A stretch of DNA of 64,000 bases. Origin: Mycteria americana (taxonomy: Eukaryota > Chordata > Aves > Ciconiiformes > Ciconiidae). The notes under the pieces are model-generated. The model was not told the DNA's origin and made no database searches. It worked only from the letters and a program-made list of their open reading frames with translations. The position numbers and the translations under genes were made by a program. Within the stretch, counting starts at the first letter, position 1. Each line of letters starts with the position of its first letter. The DNA lies in the NCBI RefSeq assembly GCF_035582795.1, contig NC_134370.1, forward strand, positions 54,547,501-54,611,500. The letters are read 5' to 3'. Positions 25,674-37,600 of this stretch are shown piece by piece.

Positions 25674-28600
25674 GTGAGAGGCCGGCACAGGCCGCGGGGG
25701 CCGGCTCTGCCCGACCCGACCTGACCCGCCGAGGGGCTCGGCCCGCCGCCGCCGGCCGCCCGGCTCCGGGGGCGGGGCCCTCGCGGCCCCGCCGGCTGCC
25801 CCCGGTGTGGGGGGCGGGACCTTTCCCTGCGCCGGTGTCGGTGTCGGGGCGAGGGTCTGCCGCGACCGGGCAGTCCCGGCGGCGGCGCGCGGCCCCGGCA
25901 GCGCCGGCAGAGCGGCACGCCCCTCTCGGCCGCTGGTGTGGGGGGCGGCGGCCGGGCCGGCCCGGGCTCGGTGTCCCGGCTGGCGGAGCCCGGGCCGGCC
26001 GGCGGAGCTCGCCCCGCGACCTTGCGGCTGCCAGCCGCCCCGGGCGCTGGAGCTCGTCGGGCGGCCGCCGGGGCGAGCCCCGGGGCTAGTTGTTGCTGTA
26101 GGGTTTCTGTGCTTCTCTCCCTCCTGTTTTTGTGCTGTCCTTAATGTCATCATGGATGTCGTAGTGGCCTTCTAGTGTTATGTTTCCAAAGACAAATGTG
26201 CTGATCGTTGATAAGCAGTACTTTGAAAATGTCATTTTAACAGCTTAAACTCTTGGTATTATCGTTAGCATTCCCTCCCTCTCCTCCAGCTTTAAGTGAA
26301 AGGTTTAACCCAAAGTGTGTTATAAAATATTTCTGAGATGGAAAAAAATAATTGTTTGGCTCACTAACTTCTGCTGAAGTCAAATTGTCTAGCTTTCCAC
26401 TGAAAGACGTTAAAAATTGTATTTTTTGTTTCATTTAGGCTATTGAAGAGGAAGGAGGGGATCCAGATAATATTGAAATAGCTGTTTCGGCTGACACACC
26501 CACCAAGAAACCAACTAAAGGCAAAGGTTAAGATCTGTTGATATACATTATATTCTTAAGCAGTTTTTGTTGCATATATCACCTTAAAGAAGGAGTGTGG
26601 AACTGTGGCCTGTAGTTTGGATACAGTTGTGACTTTACTGTTTGACTTCTGTCATGTAAGACATCTTTTGCCTTACTCATCTGTTTTCAGTCAGTGTATG
26701 TAGGCAATGTATGGGGATGCTGGATATATATGGAAAATGGGTGGGTTAAGAAATGTGCTGTGAGGTAGTGGCTGTACTGCCCGCAGATCCTGGAGACTTG
26801 TGCTGTGTGTGCTGAGGCTGTGTAGATGATCTGTGAGATTTTTGGAATATGTTGTGTTAACAGAGATCCTGAATGTGGAGTGTTACAGGTGCAAAGCGGG
26901 TATAGGGGCTGCTGTGCGGCTCTGGTGCTGGGCAGGGGTATCTTTGTAGTGTCCGAGAGTATCTGTGCAACAGCAAATGGAGAACTAAGAGGTTGTTTAG
27001 CCACAAAAAGGTACTGGACCTGGGCTAGTGATGAGCGTACGATAATATGTGGTAGGGGGTTACTGCCTGAAGAGGACTGTGTTGTGTGGGTTTATTAGCA
27101 TACTTTTTACTGAAGACAGGATTTATAAATATGAATTTCCTGATTGGGCTTTGAAGGCTCACTGTGAAATGTCTAATTAAGAGATTTTAGTTTTTCTGTT
27201 GTGAAAAATAATTATTTAGATTCTATACTGATCTGTTTGGCAGTGATTGTGTTGGCTCTGTTTTCTTTTGCATAAGTATTTAAATATTGTTTTGGGAGTT
27301 TGGGTTTTGGGGGATTTTTGTTTGGGTTTTTGTTTTCTGTTGTTCTGGGAGCATCCATAATCAAGTAATACTGGGAAAGGAAATGTCTGTTTTATGCATA
27401 GCATTCTGCGTTGAACATATGTGCTAAGAATGTTCATACATGTGCTATAGATGCCTGTTTTGGAAATGATCAGTCTTATACCACTGTCATTTGTCTTGGG
27501 CTGAGTTTTGTGGTGGAAGTGATTATTCATGCTTTTGTCTGGTGCTGTCAATGGAGAATTTAATAATAAAATCTATCTGCTTAGAAAGTTTGAATAACTT
27601 AACTGTACTTTTGACACACTAGAAAAGTGAAAGGAAATAAACTGTTTCACAAAGTAGTTTCATTTTCTTCTGTAACATTACTTTATTCCCTACTCTGGAA
27701 AGGTAACTGATGCTTAAGAAATCTACATGGAAGATAAATAAGGAAACACTTCCATAGTTTTTCATGTAGAAATCTAAATGGCTACTTGCTCTGCTGTGAT
27801 GAACACTTCTCTTATCTGCTGCTTTTCATCCTCCTATTCTCCAAAGTAATATCGTGATGTGCATAATGTTCTTGAACCAGCTTCTTGTTTAGTTATACTA
27901 TTTTGCTTCTGCAAAGGTAGTTTGCCTACCGGTGATGCTGCTGCCTGAGGCAGGGCTTCAGTAGCTGTTCCCTGCCACCTCTTCTATGGAATTGAATTGT
28001 AAGGCGTACATACGACATGTACGTTCTTAGTAAACCTCAAAGTAAAATATGACCTTCATGAAGTTCTTATCTACGCACTTTGCAAGCTCAAGAGTTTTTC
28101 CTCATTACTTTTTGGATTACAAAAGTTTTAAGAGCAAATTTTGTGCCAAAAGTATGAGAGGTTCATGCTGTATTAATTAATCTTCAAGTGTGGAAAAAGA
28201 AAAACTTAACTAATTTGTCTAGGGAACATCTATTTTGATCTTACTGGCTTACTTCTAATTGTAAGAAAGAATATATTCTTTCTTTTTAACTATTCCTTGT
28301 ATGTGTTGACTGCTGATTCTGATGTTATCTCTCTCTCTGGTGCTTTCTGCTGAAATATGTTGCTAGTAATCAGAAAGTGTCCCTCAAAACTTGGAAATCT
28401 AGCCCTTCAAAAATCCATTACCTAATGTGTCACTAGGAAACTTTCAAAGGCATGTGGGAGATGCATGCCCATCAACTGCATTAACTAGGACTGAATTTTT
28501 GTTTAAAATTAACTATCTTGATCCTCCTTGGGCTTGTACATGCTCTTCACTATAAGTAGTGTTGCCTCCTTTACTAATTTTGCCGACAGATTGCTCTAGG

Positions 28601-31600
28601 CCTTTTGGTAATGCTCGCTTCCCCCCTGCCCCACGGCTTCAGGCTAATACTAATCGGTCTTTAATTATTTTACTGCTGTCCAGTGGTAAAATTAACAGTG
28701 CTACTAGTCCTATAGTATTTCTTTCCCCATGCTATTATTGCTGTACAAAAGGAGGGTAGGAATATTGGATATTTGTTTATGAAGAAAATATAGCCTCAGA
28801 AAAGGCCAGGGAGTGGGGAGTATGGATAAACCTCCTCACAGCAGTCAGAGAGGTGAATGGGAGGGAGGAAGGAGGCTTCCCTTCTGAAAAATTGTGAACT
28901 ATGTCAGATTGCTATCGGGTTTAGGTCTGAATGTCTACTTTTGTAGCCAGTTTTACTGCAGTTCTTAAGGTCTGCGGAAGAACTGAGATACCTAGCACTG
29001 TCTGTTAGAAAAACTTGATCTGGAATATTGATGCAGGCTGAATTGGAGGGGGAATAGTGTGTGTGTGGGAGTGATATATTTGTTTTCCCTCTTGTTGCTT
29101 TTTTTGTGTGTATGTTGATAAAAATGGAGAAGAATAGGAATGAGGCTAAGAGTGGGACTTACTTTCATAGAACAGGATTTTGTAATGGCCTGATAAATTG
29201 ATTTATCAACTGAGTATATACTGCAGTTTTTTACTGAACTGTGACAAGCTTTTGACAATGATGATGCAAAGCCAACTTGCTATGAGATAGGGAAGAAACA
29301 TCTGTAAAATGCTATGAGTAGAAGAATAAGGCCTGGACTAAACTGGTTTGAATGTAGACCCTCTTTCTCTCTTAAAACAGACAGAAGCTTGCCAGTGTCC
29401 CGTATCAAGTTCTGCAGCATAAGATATTGTATGAAAAAGGAGCCGTATTTAAAATAGGGCATTTACTGACTTGCCCAAAATTAAGATAACATAGAGGGAG
29501 CCATGTGGATCTTCATCGGGAAAGCATATAATTGGAGGATTTTGCATCACGACTTAAAGAATGCTTGCAGAAGGATTCTGTAATCCAGCAAGAATCCTTG
29601 ATCAATCCTGTATGCAAAGTTAGTCAAAATCTAACACTTTTTCCAGAAGCTAATTTAATTAAATATTTGGGGGTAAAAGAAAAACTGCAGAACAGCTAAT
29701 CAGAGATCTGTACAGGTGAGATTGGTTGGTTTTGCCAATTCAAGTTTAAAGATGGAACAAATACCAAGTGCTCCATCTTTAATTGCCTCAGCTGTGCCTC
29801 TCCACCCTGGAGTTTAGTAGCTATGGTCAGATTTGTCTTTTTGTAAAAAGATGACAGTTTTTGGAAAAAGCTGTTCTTTTCAAGCCTGAACATTCTGCTG
29901 CTTATTTGGGTATCTAGAGGAAGTTACTTTACAGCTAGTATGAAATATTTTTCAAATATTTCTGATGTGAACATTCCTTTGAAGTATCTGCGGTCAAAAA
30001 TATTGTAACATATTGATACATCATAACTTGGTGATTGAAAGTTATTTTTCTGCCAAGTTTTGGAGTTAGTGTGGACAAAGAACAGATTTTAGGCTAATCA
30101 ATTTTAACCTCAGAGTATTAATGTGAGCAAAGATGTTTATTTGCTGGTCTTCAAGTTTCTAAGGCCAGTTAGACACCTATTACTTCGTGTTTTTAGTACC
30201 CCTCTAGTTTCCAACTGAATTTTCAACACAATAGTGTTTCTTAGATCAAATGCGGACAACTGACAGTCACTGACTTATGCTATTGCCCAAATAATTTTGA
30301 CTTCTTTATTAAAACTGTTTAGTTACTTTAAAAAAAAACAAAACCAAAAACACCTAAGTTGTACACTGTTGGCCTTCATGACAGATTATTTCTACCACTC
30401 CACTCTCCTTTTGATGTCATCTGTCCTTCAGGAATATTAAAATAACTATTTTAACAGTCAGTTCATTATTTCTTCTTCTGTCTGAGTTGTTAACATCCAT
30501 TACTATAGTTCTGTGATTTGATTTCTGAAACACTGTGCTGTGCAGCAAGCTTGTCCAGAGGTAGATCAGAGTTTTCCTGCCCAGTGAATCATCACTGGAG
30601 AAAGATAGGGATTCTCAACTGCACTGAAAATAGGTGTCTTATGGCCATGTTACATACATGACATGATCTGTGGGGTACTAGTTAAATGCCTTGATTTTAA
30701 TCTTGAATAACCTGAGTTTTCAATTTTTTCTAAATGAATTTTTTTCAGAATAAATTTTCTAAGTCAATCTTCTTCCTGAGCTTTGTTGACCTGCTTTTTA
30801 AAATTCTTTTATTTTTTTTAAGGCAAGCAGGTAGCTTCTTTGTCACTTCTTCTCAGTGGCTGGTTCTGTTGATTTGCTTTGCAGTTGCTGAGTAAAATAG
30901 TAAAGATTGAAAAGTGAGTTCTCCAAATGTTCGGGGGCAGGGGGCTGCCCTTGCGCATGGTGCTGTTGCACAGCTAAATAGGCCTCTTAATGTTACAAGG
31001 CATGTCTGTCTCAATTGACTCACAAAGTAGGTTTGTTAATTTATTATTATTTCTAGGTATCTGACCAGTGGTGTTCAATCACTGTATATATCCCTGCAAA
31101 CTTTTAAGTGTTTCTGTCAAGATTAAACCAACTGTTGAGGCCCTACTCTTTCTCCAGTGTTTTACTCAAGATAGAGTACATTATAAGGAAGTGAATACAC
31201 TCTCCTCTTTTGAGGAAAGATGTATGTAAATTATTTGTAAAGAGAACATTCCTTTTAAACTAGACTTTCTTCTTGCATGTTAATGAGTTAGATAATGTAT
31301 GGAAAAGAATCTTTCTCTGGAGGGAGGGAATTATTAAGCTAAAATACCTGAACTCAGTATTGATGATAGAAATTTAAGATATTGTAAGTTATAATCAACA
31401 TTTGAAAAATAACATGCAGCGTGAACATTAGAAACATTTTGCATAGGTGGTTCCAATATTGGAAAGTTGTTTTCATCGTTTAAGTTATGATATATCATGC
31501 CTTATTGAAGTGAGATATAAATGGTGTACAACAAACTGTAGGTAAGGCTTCCATGTACCCTCAGATAGGAAGAAGTAATCTTGCCAAATACTTCCTAGGT

Positions 31601-34600
31601 AATTTCATTAAGGTGGGGGTGACTGATATCTCTAATGAGCTGCACTAGAAAGTGTTGTGAATGTTTACTCATATCATTACAAATTATGGCAAATCTTATG
31701 AACAAGTTGGTGATTCTCTAGAGGGTGTCTGACTTCGCAAAGTACATTCTCTCTAAAAACCATGAATGGCTAAGAGCAGCATCCTGCAGACACTGTAGAA
31801 GACTTAAATATTCTTGGTACCCTATGATACCATTTAAGACTACAGAAATGTAACAGGATAATTTACTTTTGTTAATACTGTGGTAATATTGTGGTATCAT
31901 AGAATCATTAAGGTTGGAAAAGACCTCTAAGATCATCTAGTCCAACCGTCAACCCAACATCTCCATGCCTACTAAACCATGTCCTGAAGTGCCACGTCTA
32001 CATGTTTTTTTAACTCCTCCAGGGATGGTGAATCCACCACCTCTCTGGGCAGCCTGTTCCAATGCTTGATAACCCTTTCAGTAAATAAATTTTTCCTAAT
32101 ATCCAATCTAAACCTCTCCTAACGCAACTTGAGGCCTTTTCCTCTCATCCTATTGCTTTTTACGTGGGAGAAGAGACTGACCCCCACCTCTCTACAACCT
32201 CCTTTCAGGTAGGTGTAGAGAGCAATAAGGTCTCCCCTCAGCCTCCTTTTCTCCAGGCTAAACAACCCCAGTTCCCTCAGCCGCTCCTCATAAGACTTGT
32301 TCTCCAGACCCTTCACCAGCTTCGTTGCCCTTTTCTGGACATGCTCCAGCACCGCAGTGTCCCTCTTGTAGTGAGGGGCCTAAAACTGAACACAATATTC
32401 AAGGTACGGCCTCACCAGTGCTGAGTACAGGGGCACGATCACTTCCCTACTCCTGCTGGCCATACTATTTTTGATACAAGCCAGGATGCCATTGGCTTTC
32501 TTGGCCACCTGGGCACACTGCTGGCTCATGTTCAGGTGGCTGTTGACCAACACTTCCAGGTCCTTTTCCACCAGGCAGCTTTCCAGCCACTCTTCCCCAA
32601 ACCTGTAGCGTTGCATGGGGTACTATTGATAGTACATATACTAAATGATACTATTCAAATTGCAGCAGACCTCTTAACTAAATGACGCTATAAAGAGTTT
32701 AGTGCATTGTAAAGATTTTCTTTCCCCTTCCTCCTTTTTGCCTCCTGTCCCATGTTTTTGATGAATCTTTAGCATCAGGTATGACAGAACCCTGTTGGGG
32801 GTTTCAGAAGGAAAACCAGAAGAAATGCAAACACTAATTCTTCCAGAATTTTATGATGAGCATGATACTCTACTTCCGCATGAGATACGGATGCCTAATT
32901 TGTTTAAGACTTGTCTGAAATACACTTTTCTATAGTTCTGTATACACTCAGGTAGCCTGAATTTCTCATGTAGAGGACCATGAATAGGTAGAACAAGCTT
33001 AGGCTACTGTAAGGCTTGTAAATGAGATGAAAGCTAAACCTGCGTAATGTTAAACCAACATTTTAAAGATGTTCTAAATCTTCTACTTACTTCTAAGGAG
33101 AATATTCATTTTCTATGTAAATAGTCTGTTGCAATTCTATGGTGTGTAGCAATTGTCATTGCCAGAAAAGGGATTGAGCATGGCTTATAAAGGAGTGCCA
33201 TCATTTCAAGGTAAATCACTATTTGTGTTGTTAGGCACCCAGATTTGTGGTGAGTGCTGATTATGCCAGTGACACTTTCAATAGCAACTGCATGGATAAA
33301 GCTGTACATAAATTTTATCATGTGTTGACAACTTGTATGACTTGAGACCTACTATGCCTGTTGTCTGCAGAAGGTCCAGCTGTTCTGACTGTAATTGTTA
33401 ACATACCTTTTAATCCCAGTTATTTTCCTCGAAGTGATATCGGTCTTGAATAAGTTCCCAGAAACAGTCAGTTTTTGAAAGGTGTTTGTTGCATTCTGAC
33501 TTTAGTTACATGAAATTATGAGCCAAGTGAGCCTTTCAGTAGCCCATTGTGGATGACTATCAGTGTGGAAAAGGTTTGAATTTTTGTGGACGCTGGCTTT
33601 TTGGCAAGTTACTGTACCAACATCTGAAAACTATCTATATCAGAACCTTGAAGTGCCACTGTTGAACAATATGACTCTAACTGGATCAAAGTAACCTGAA
33701 ACGCAGAACTGAGAGGGAAAGCGAACTTCCTGCCACTTTGAAGCTGAAAAGTGAAGGTCGTTGTTCAGGTCTCCTTATGCCTTGGAGTACTCTGAGTAGA
33801 TGGGACTTATTGCAAAGAAAAACAGACAGACTAAAGAAAGGCTAATGAAAACACATATTCCTCTCTAGCAGCAAACAAAAGATATGGACAGCTTCATTAC
33901 TGAAAGGTATGACTTCCTCTTGATGAGGACATGTCAATACAATATAGTTCTCTGGCTGCCATTGCAGAACAATGGGACTAACTTGAGGTAGCTTTGTGAA
34001 TTTTTTTTTTCTGTTCCTTGTAAAGTCTCGGTTCTAGTTCACCTGCCAGATTTCCTCAGGCAAAATGAGTGAATTTAAATAGCTTTCATGATAGTACATG
34101 CTAGATAGTTGCTAAATATGTTTAGCATCTGCTGTGCGTGTTTGCCTGTCTCTGTTTATGCTTAGCTGGATAGGGGATGCAGGAAAAAGTTGGACTTTCA
34201 GGTTTAACAAACTAAAGAACTGAAATATGAGAAGGGAAGAACAGAAAACGGTTGAATATGTGTAGAAATCCTTGCTGTGTCTCACTGCTTTTTATTTATA
34301 TTGAAAATATCTGTGGCTGTAGATTCTATCAGAGTGCTAAAATAGTAATACAAAATTTGGGTTAGTCTTGCTTTCAGGCATCAGCTGTGATGCATATCAA
34401 AACCTGTCCTTTCTAGTGTGAATGCACTCCTCTTTCTGAGGAAAGCTAGCTTCCCTAAGTATACCTGTGCTGCTGGCTTTTTGCACCAGAATCTCACAAA
34501 TCTTTTGCATTACAAGTATAAAACAGGAATGTTTTGTTCGTTTTAAATGAAGTAAAATCAGTGGCAAGATCTCTATGCATTTATATCTGAATGTTTAGAT

Positions 34601-37600
34601 GTCATGTTTTGCAATTGTAGAAGTAAATTCTGCCATGTGTCTTTTCTGGAAGCTAGTGTGCATCTGAACTCAAAACAACAATATGCTGTATAGGGGAGTA
34701 CTGTCAGAGTGCTGCCTTTCAGTGAAATAAGTAAAACCAACTGGAATCTAAGTAAAACCAAAACAGTAGTCTCTCTCTTCTTGCCCTGTAGTTGAGCAGT
34801 TTCCAGCTTTGAAATGCAATTTAAGGACTGCATATGAAAGACTATGGAAATTAATTGCTGACAAAAATTGACTGGTTTGGGTAGCAGAAGTATCCATACT
34901 ATATCAAACTTTGGCTTATGTTTTTCTTTTTTATTGCTTTTAAATATCTATAGAATTAGTTTAGCCATTCATTAGAGAATGAAGGGATGAGGGAAGATGT
35001 GATGTCAAAAAATAAAGCATTAAGTGCTGATCATGACTGCCATCTCATTTGCATCTTGAATTGACACTGAGTTTCAGTAGGAGGTAGTAAAGCCACTTCC
35101 TAACAGAACTGCTTTTGTACCTTGAGCTACTGAAAACCATCGCATAGGCTAATCTTTGATAGAATGAATCAGAGAGACAGAATGCTCTACAAAGGGTGTG
35201 TTTGTGTGGAGATACTTACATCTAGTGTTCTTTGGTCTGTTTTTTGCAGAAGATTAAGGAAGTGCAATCGGTTCCAAAGGGAACTGTGTCTAGTCGTCAT
35301 CTCCACAGAGCCATCTTTATTAGAGAAAAGTGTGCATGTGCTGGAAGAACAGAATTCTTCAATGGAACGTCCTTAGTACAGTAAAGAATATGTAGAAAAC
35401 CCAACCTGACTCAGTTCTTCTGCTGACTATTCCCTCTGGTGATGAAAAGCACTGAAAAAGGTGGCTTGGAGAGGCTATGCAATTGCCATACTTGTGGATA
35501 CCCAAAAACACAGCTAGATAAAACCCTGAGCAATCCAATCGTACTTGGAACTTAGCTCTACTTTTGAGCAGGAGGTTGGGTGGACTAGATGACCTGTAGA
35601 GGTCCTTTCTAACCTAAATTGCTCAGTGATGCTAATTATCCTATAAAGTAAGGCCTTTCCAAAGTCTTAAAGTCTAGTTAACTCCAGTAATTCTAGAAAT
35701 GTGCACTTTAACGTTCTCCTGAATTCTGTTATCACTCAAACTAGAAGGATTGGTATTAAAATCCCTAACTTGGATGTAACTGCTTGTTTGTGCGACAGCA
35801 TTGATTGTTCATGCTTACTCAGCTGATGTTTTTTCTCCTCCTTAAAAATACTCAATTTTGGGAGGGTTATATTACAGTGAACAGGTCGGATAAACTAGAG
35901 CATGTAGAGAATAATAAACTAAGGCCCAACACATAATCAGTATTGAAAGAAGGTCTGCTCTACGTAGCAGCTGTAGTCATTAGCATATCCTGTCGTTTCA
36001 GGTAAAAAGCAGGAAGCTGATGAATTAACTGGTGATGCTTCTGTTGAAGATGATTCCTTTGTCAAGGTAATAAAAGTATGTAAATTTTTTTCCCAGTTTA
36101 TATTTAAGTTCAATGTTTGGCTTTATTTACCAAAAAAAGCTTCCATTTTCTTTGCAATAATTTATGTGGAAATTTGTAGCATTGTTTTTACTGTGTTCAC
36201 AGCTGTGATGCCTAAGGGTGTGAAGGTGTGGGTTTTTTAAACATGCTACGAATTTTCATTATGGATGTGATGCAGTATTTTGCAGAAACAGTGATTCTAG
36301 CAGTGAATTTTTCAGAACATAGCTAATACCCTTAGTTATACCAAATATTTGTTGTTCACACCAAAAGGAAAGTGAATTGGAGACTCAAGATGCAAGTGAT
36401 CAAGATGGAAATGATGAATTAAAGGACTTTAAAGAATCTGTTGAAGATGAGAACTTGAATTCTAAAGAATTACTGTCTGCAGAAAAGAAAAGATACCACG
36501 ACCTGGAGCCAGCAGAGACAACGGAAGATGCAGAAAAGGATTCTGAAAGTCAGGTACTTTTTTGTATTTTACATGCATTTTTATCAGCAAAATATACATT
36601 TTTCTTAGTGTGCCTGTATTACTAGGAAGTCAGAACTAGTTTTTCAGTTTGTCTTGCTTGCTTATCTCTAAAAGATAATTCGATACTTTTTTCTTTCTGT
36701 TCTCCTTGACTTGTGTTTGAATAGTCTTGAAACAAAGGTGCCATTGGTTGCTAAAATTCTACCACAGTCCATACAGAGTTCCCAAGTGGTCCTTTCCCCT
36801 GGTACTAGTAGTGACATACATAATCTGAACACTGAACTGAAAGATCCAAGTCATGAGAACTGCTCATTGATGTTCACCTCATTGAGTGTGTATCCACTTA
36901 ACTAAAATGTTTCTGAGTTAGTTGAATCTCTGGACTCTCTGAATGTTTGTCTTATGAATAGTTTGCTGAGCAAGTCCCTTTTATGTTCTCATAGGAAAAT
37001 GAAGGTCAAGACATAGAAGATTACACTTTTCCAACTGTCCATGTAAGTTCCAAATCAGTTCTGTTAAGCTGATTTTCATGCCTATTTAGTTGGAAAAGAT
37101 CACTTTAGACTGGCTTTTTGTTCCAGCATGCATCTTAGAGAGTCAGATGATGTAATACAGTAAAGGTAAACAGTATGGAAAGCTTTCATTCATATTTTTT
37201 TTTATAATGCAGATAATTGTGATTTCCAAATAAGGTGTCCTATTTAAATGCAAATTCCTGTCTACAATTTGGGAGTATTCAGTGCATAGACTTAGCAAGG
37301 AATATGTTTCAAACTCTTAAAAACACTTCAGAGGGCTATGCCAAATGCTAACATAGTATATACAGCCTATAAAGGAGTTTAGAGCTCCTGTTTTAACATA
37401 GAAATTTGCCTTTGGAGAATGTTGGGGAGGGGGGTGTTGGTTGTTTGCAATTGGTTTAGTGGTTTTTTGTTGTTAATACTAATGTCTGTAACATCTTTAA
37501 ATTCAGAAATTCATTCTGGGTTACATGGAATTGATGTCTGAAAAGGCACATCTCGTACAGCATGTCTTGCTCAGTAAGGTTAATGATAAATAAGTAAATA

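Larger units (their letters stand above)
24765..26085. promoter_or_regulatory. SLTM: CpG-island promoter and first exon of SLTM
   Basis: GC- and CpG-rich sequence surrounds the SLTM start codon at 25,479. A smaller GC block at about 24,765-24,855 is followed by 200 bases of ordinary sequence and then the main island from about 25,045. There is no TATA box. The strong context AAAATGG marks the start codon. The reading frame stays open upstream into the island, but the first plausible ATG in frame is at 25,479 and matches the start of mammalian SLTM. Large frames on both strands here are artefacts of the missing AT-rich stop codons. Confidence 0.85.
26527..36001 (+). other. SLTM: SLTM intron 2 (9.5 kb)
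   Basis: The largest SLTM intron. It holds a young CR1 fragment (31.9-32.6 kb, antisense) and an older CR1 3' end (35.46-35.63 kb, sense). A (GT)-rich run lies at about 29,060. Otherwise it is AT-rich with short unsupported frames; no exon-like block is seen. Confidence 0.75.

Noticed and set aside
25091..26153. Long minus-strand and plus-strand frames around SLTM exon 1
   Set aside because: They overlap the SLTM start in antisense or wrong frames and consist of Ala/Gly/Pro/Arg-rich sequence typical of CpG islands.
32164..32424. 86-codon plus-strand frame
   Set aside because: It is antisense to the CR1 reverse-transcriptase remnant and has no independent support.
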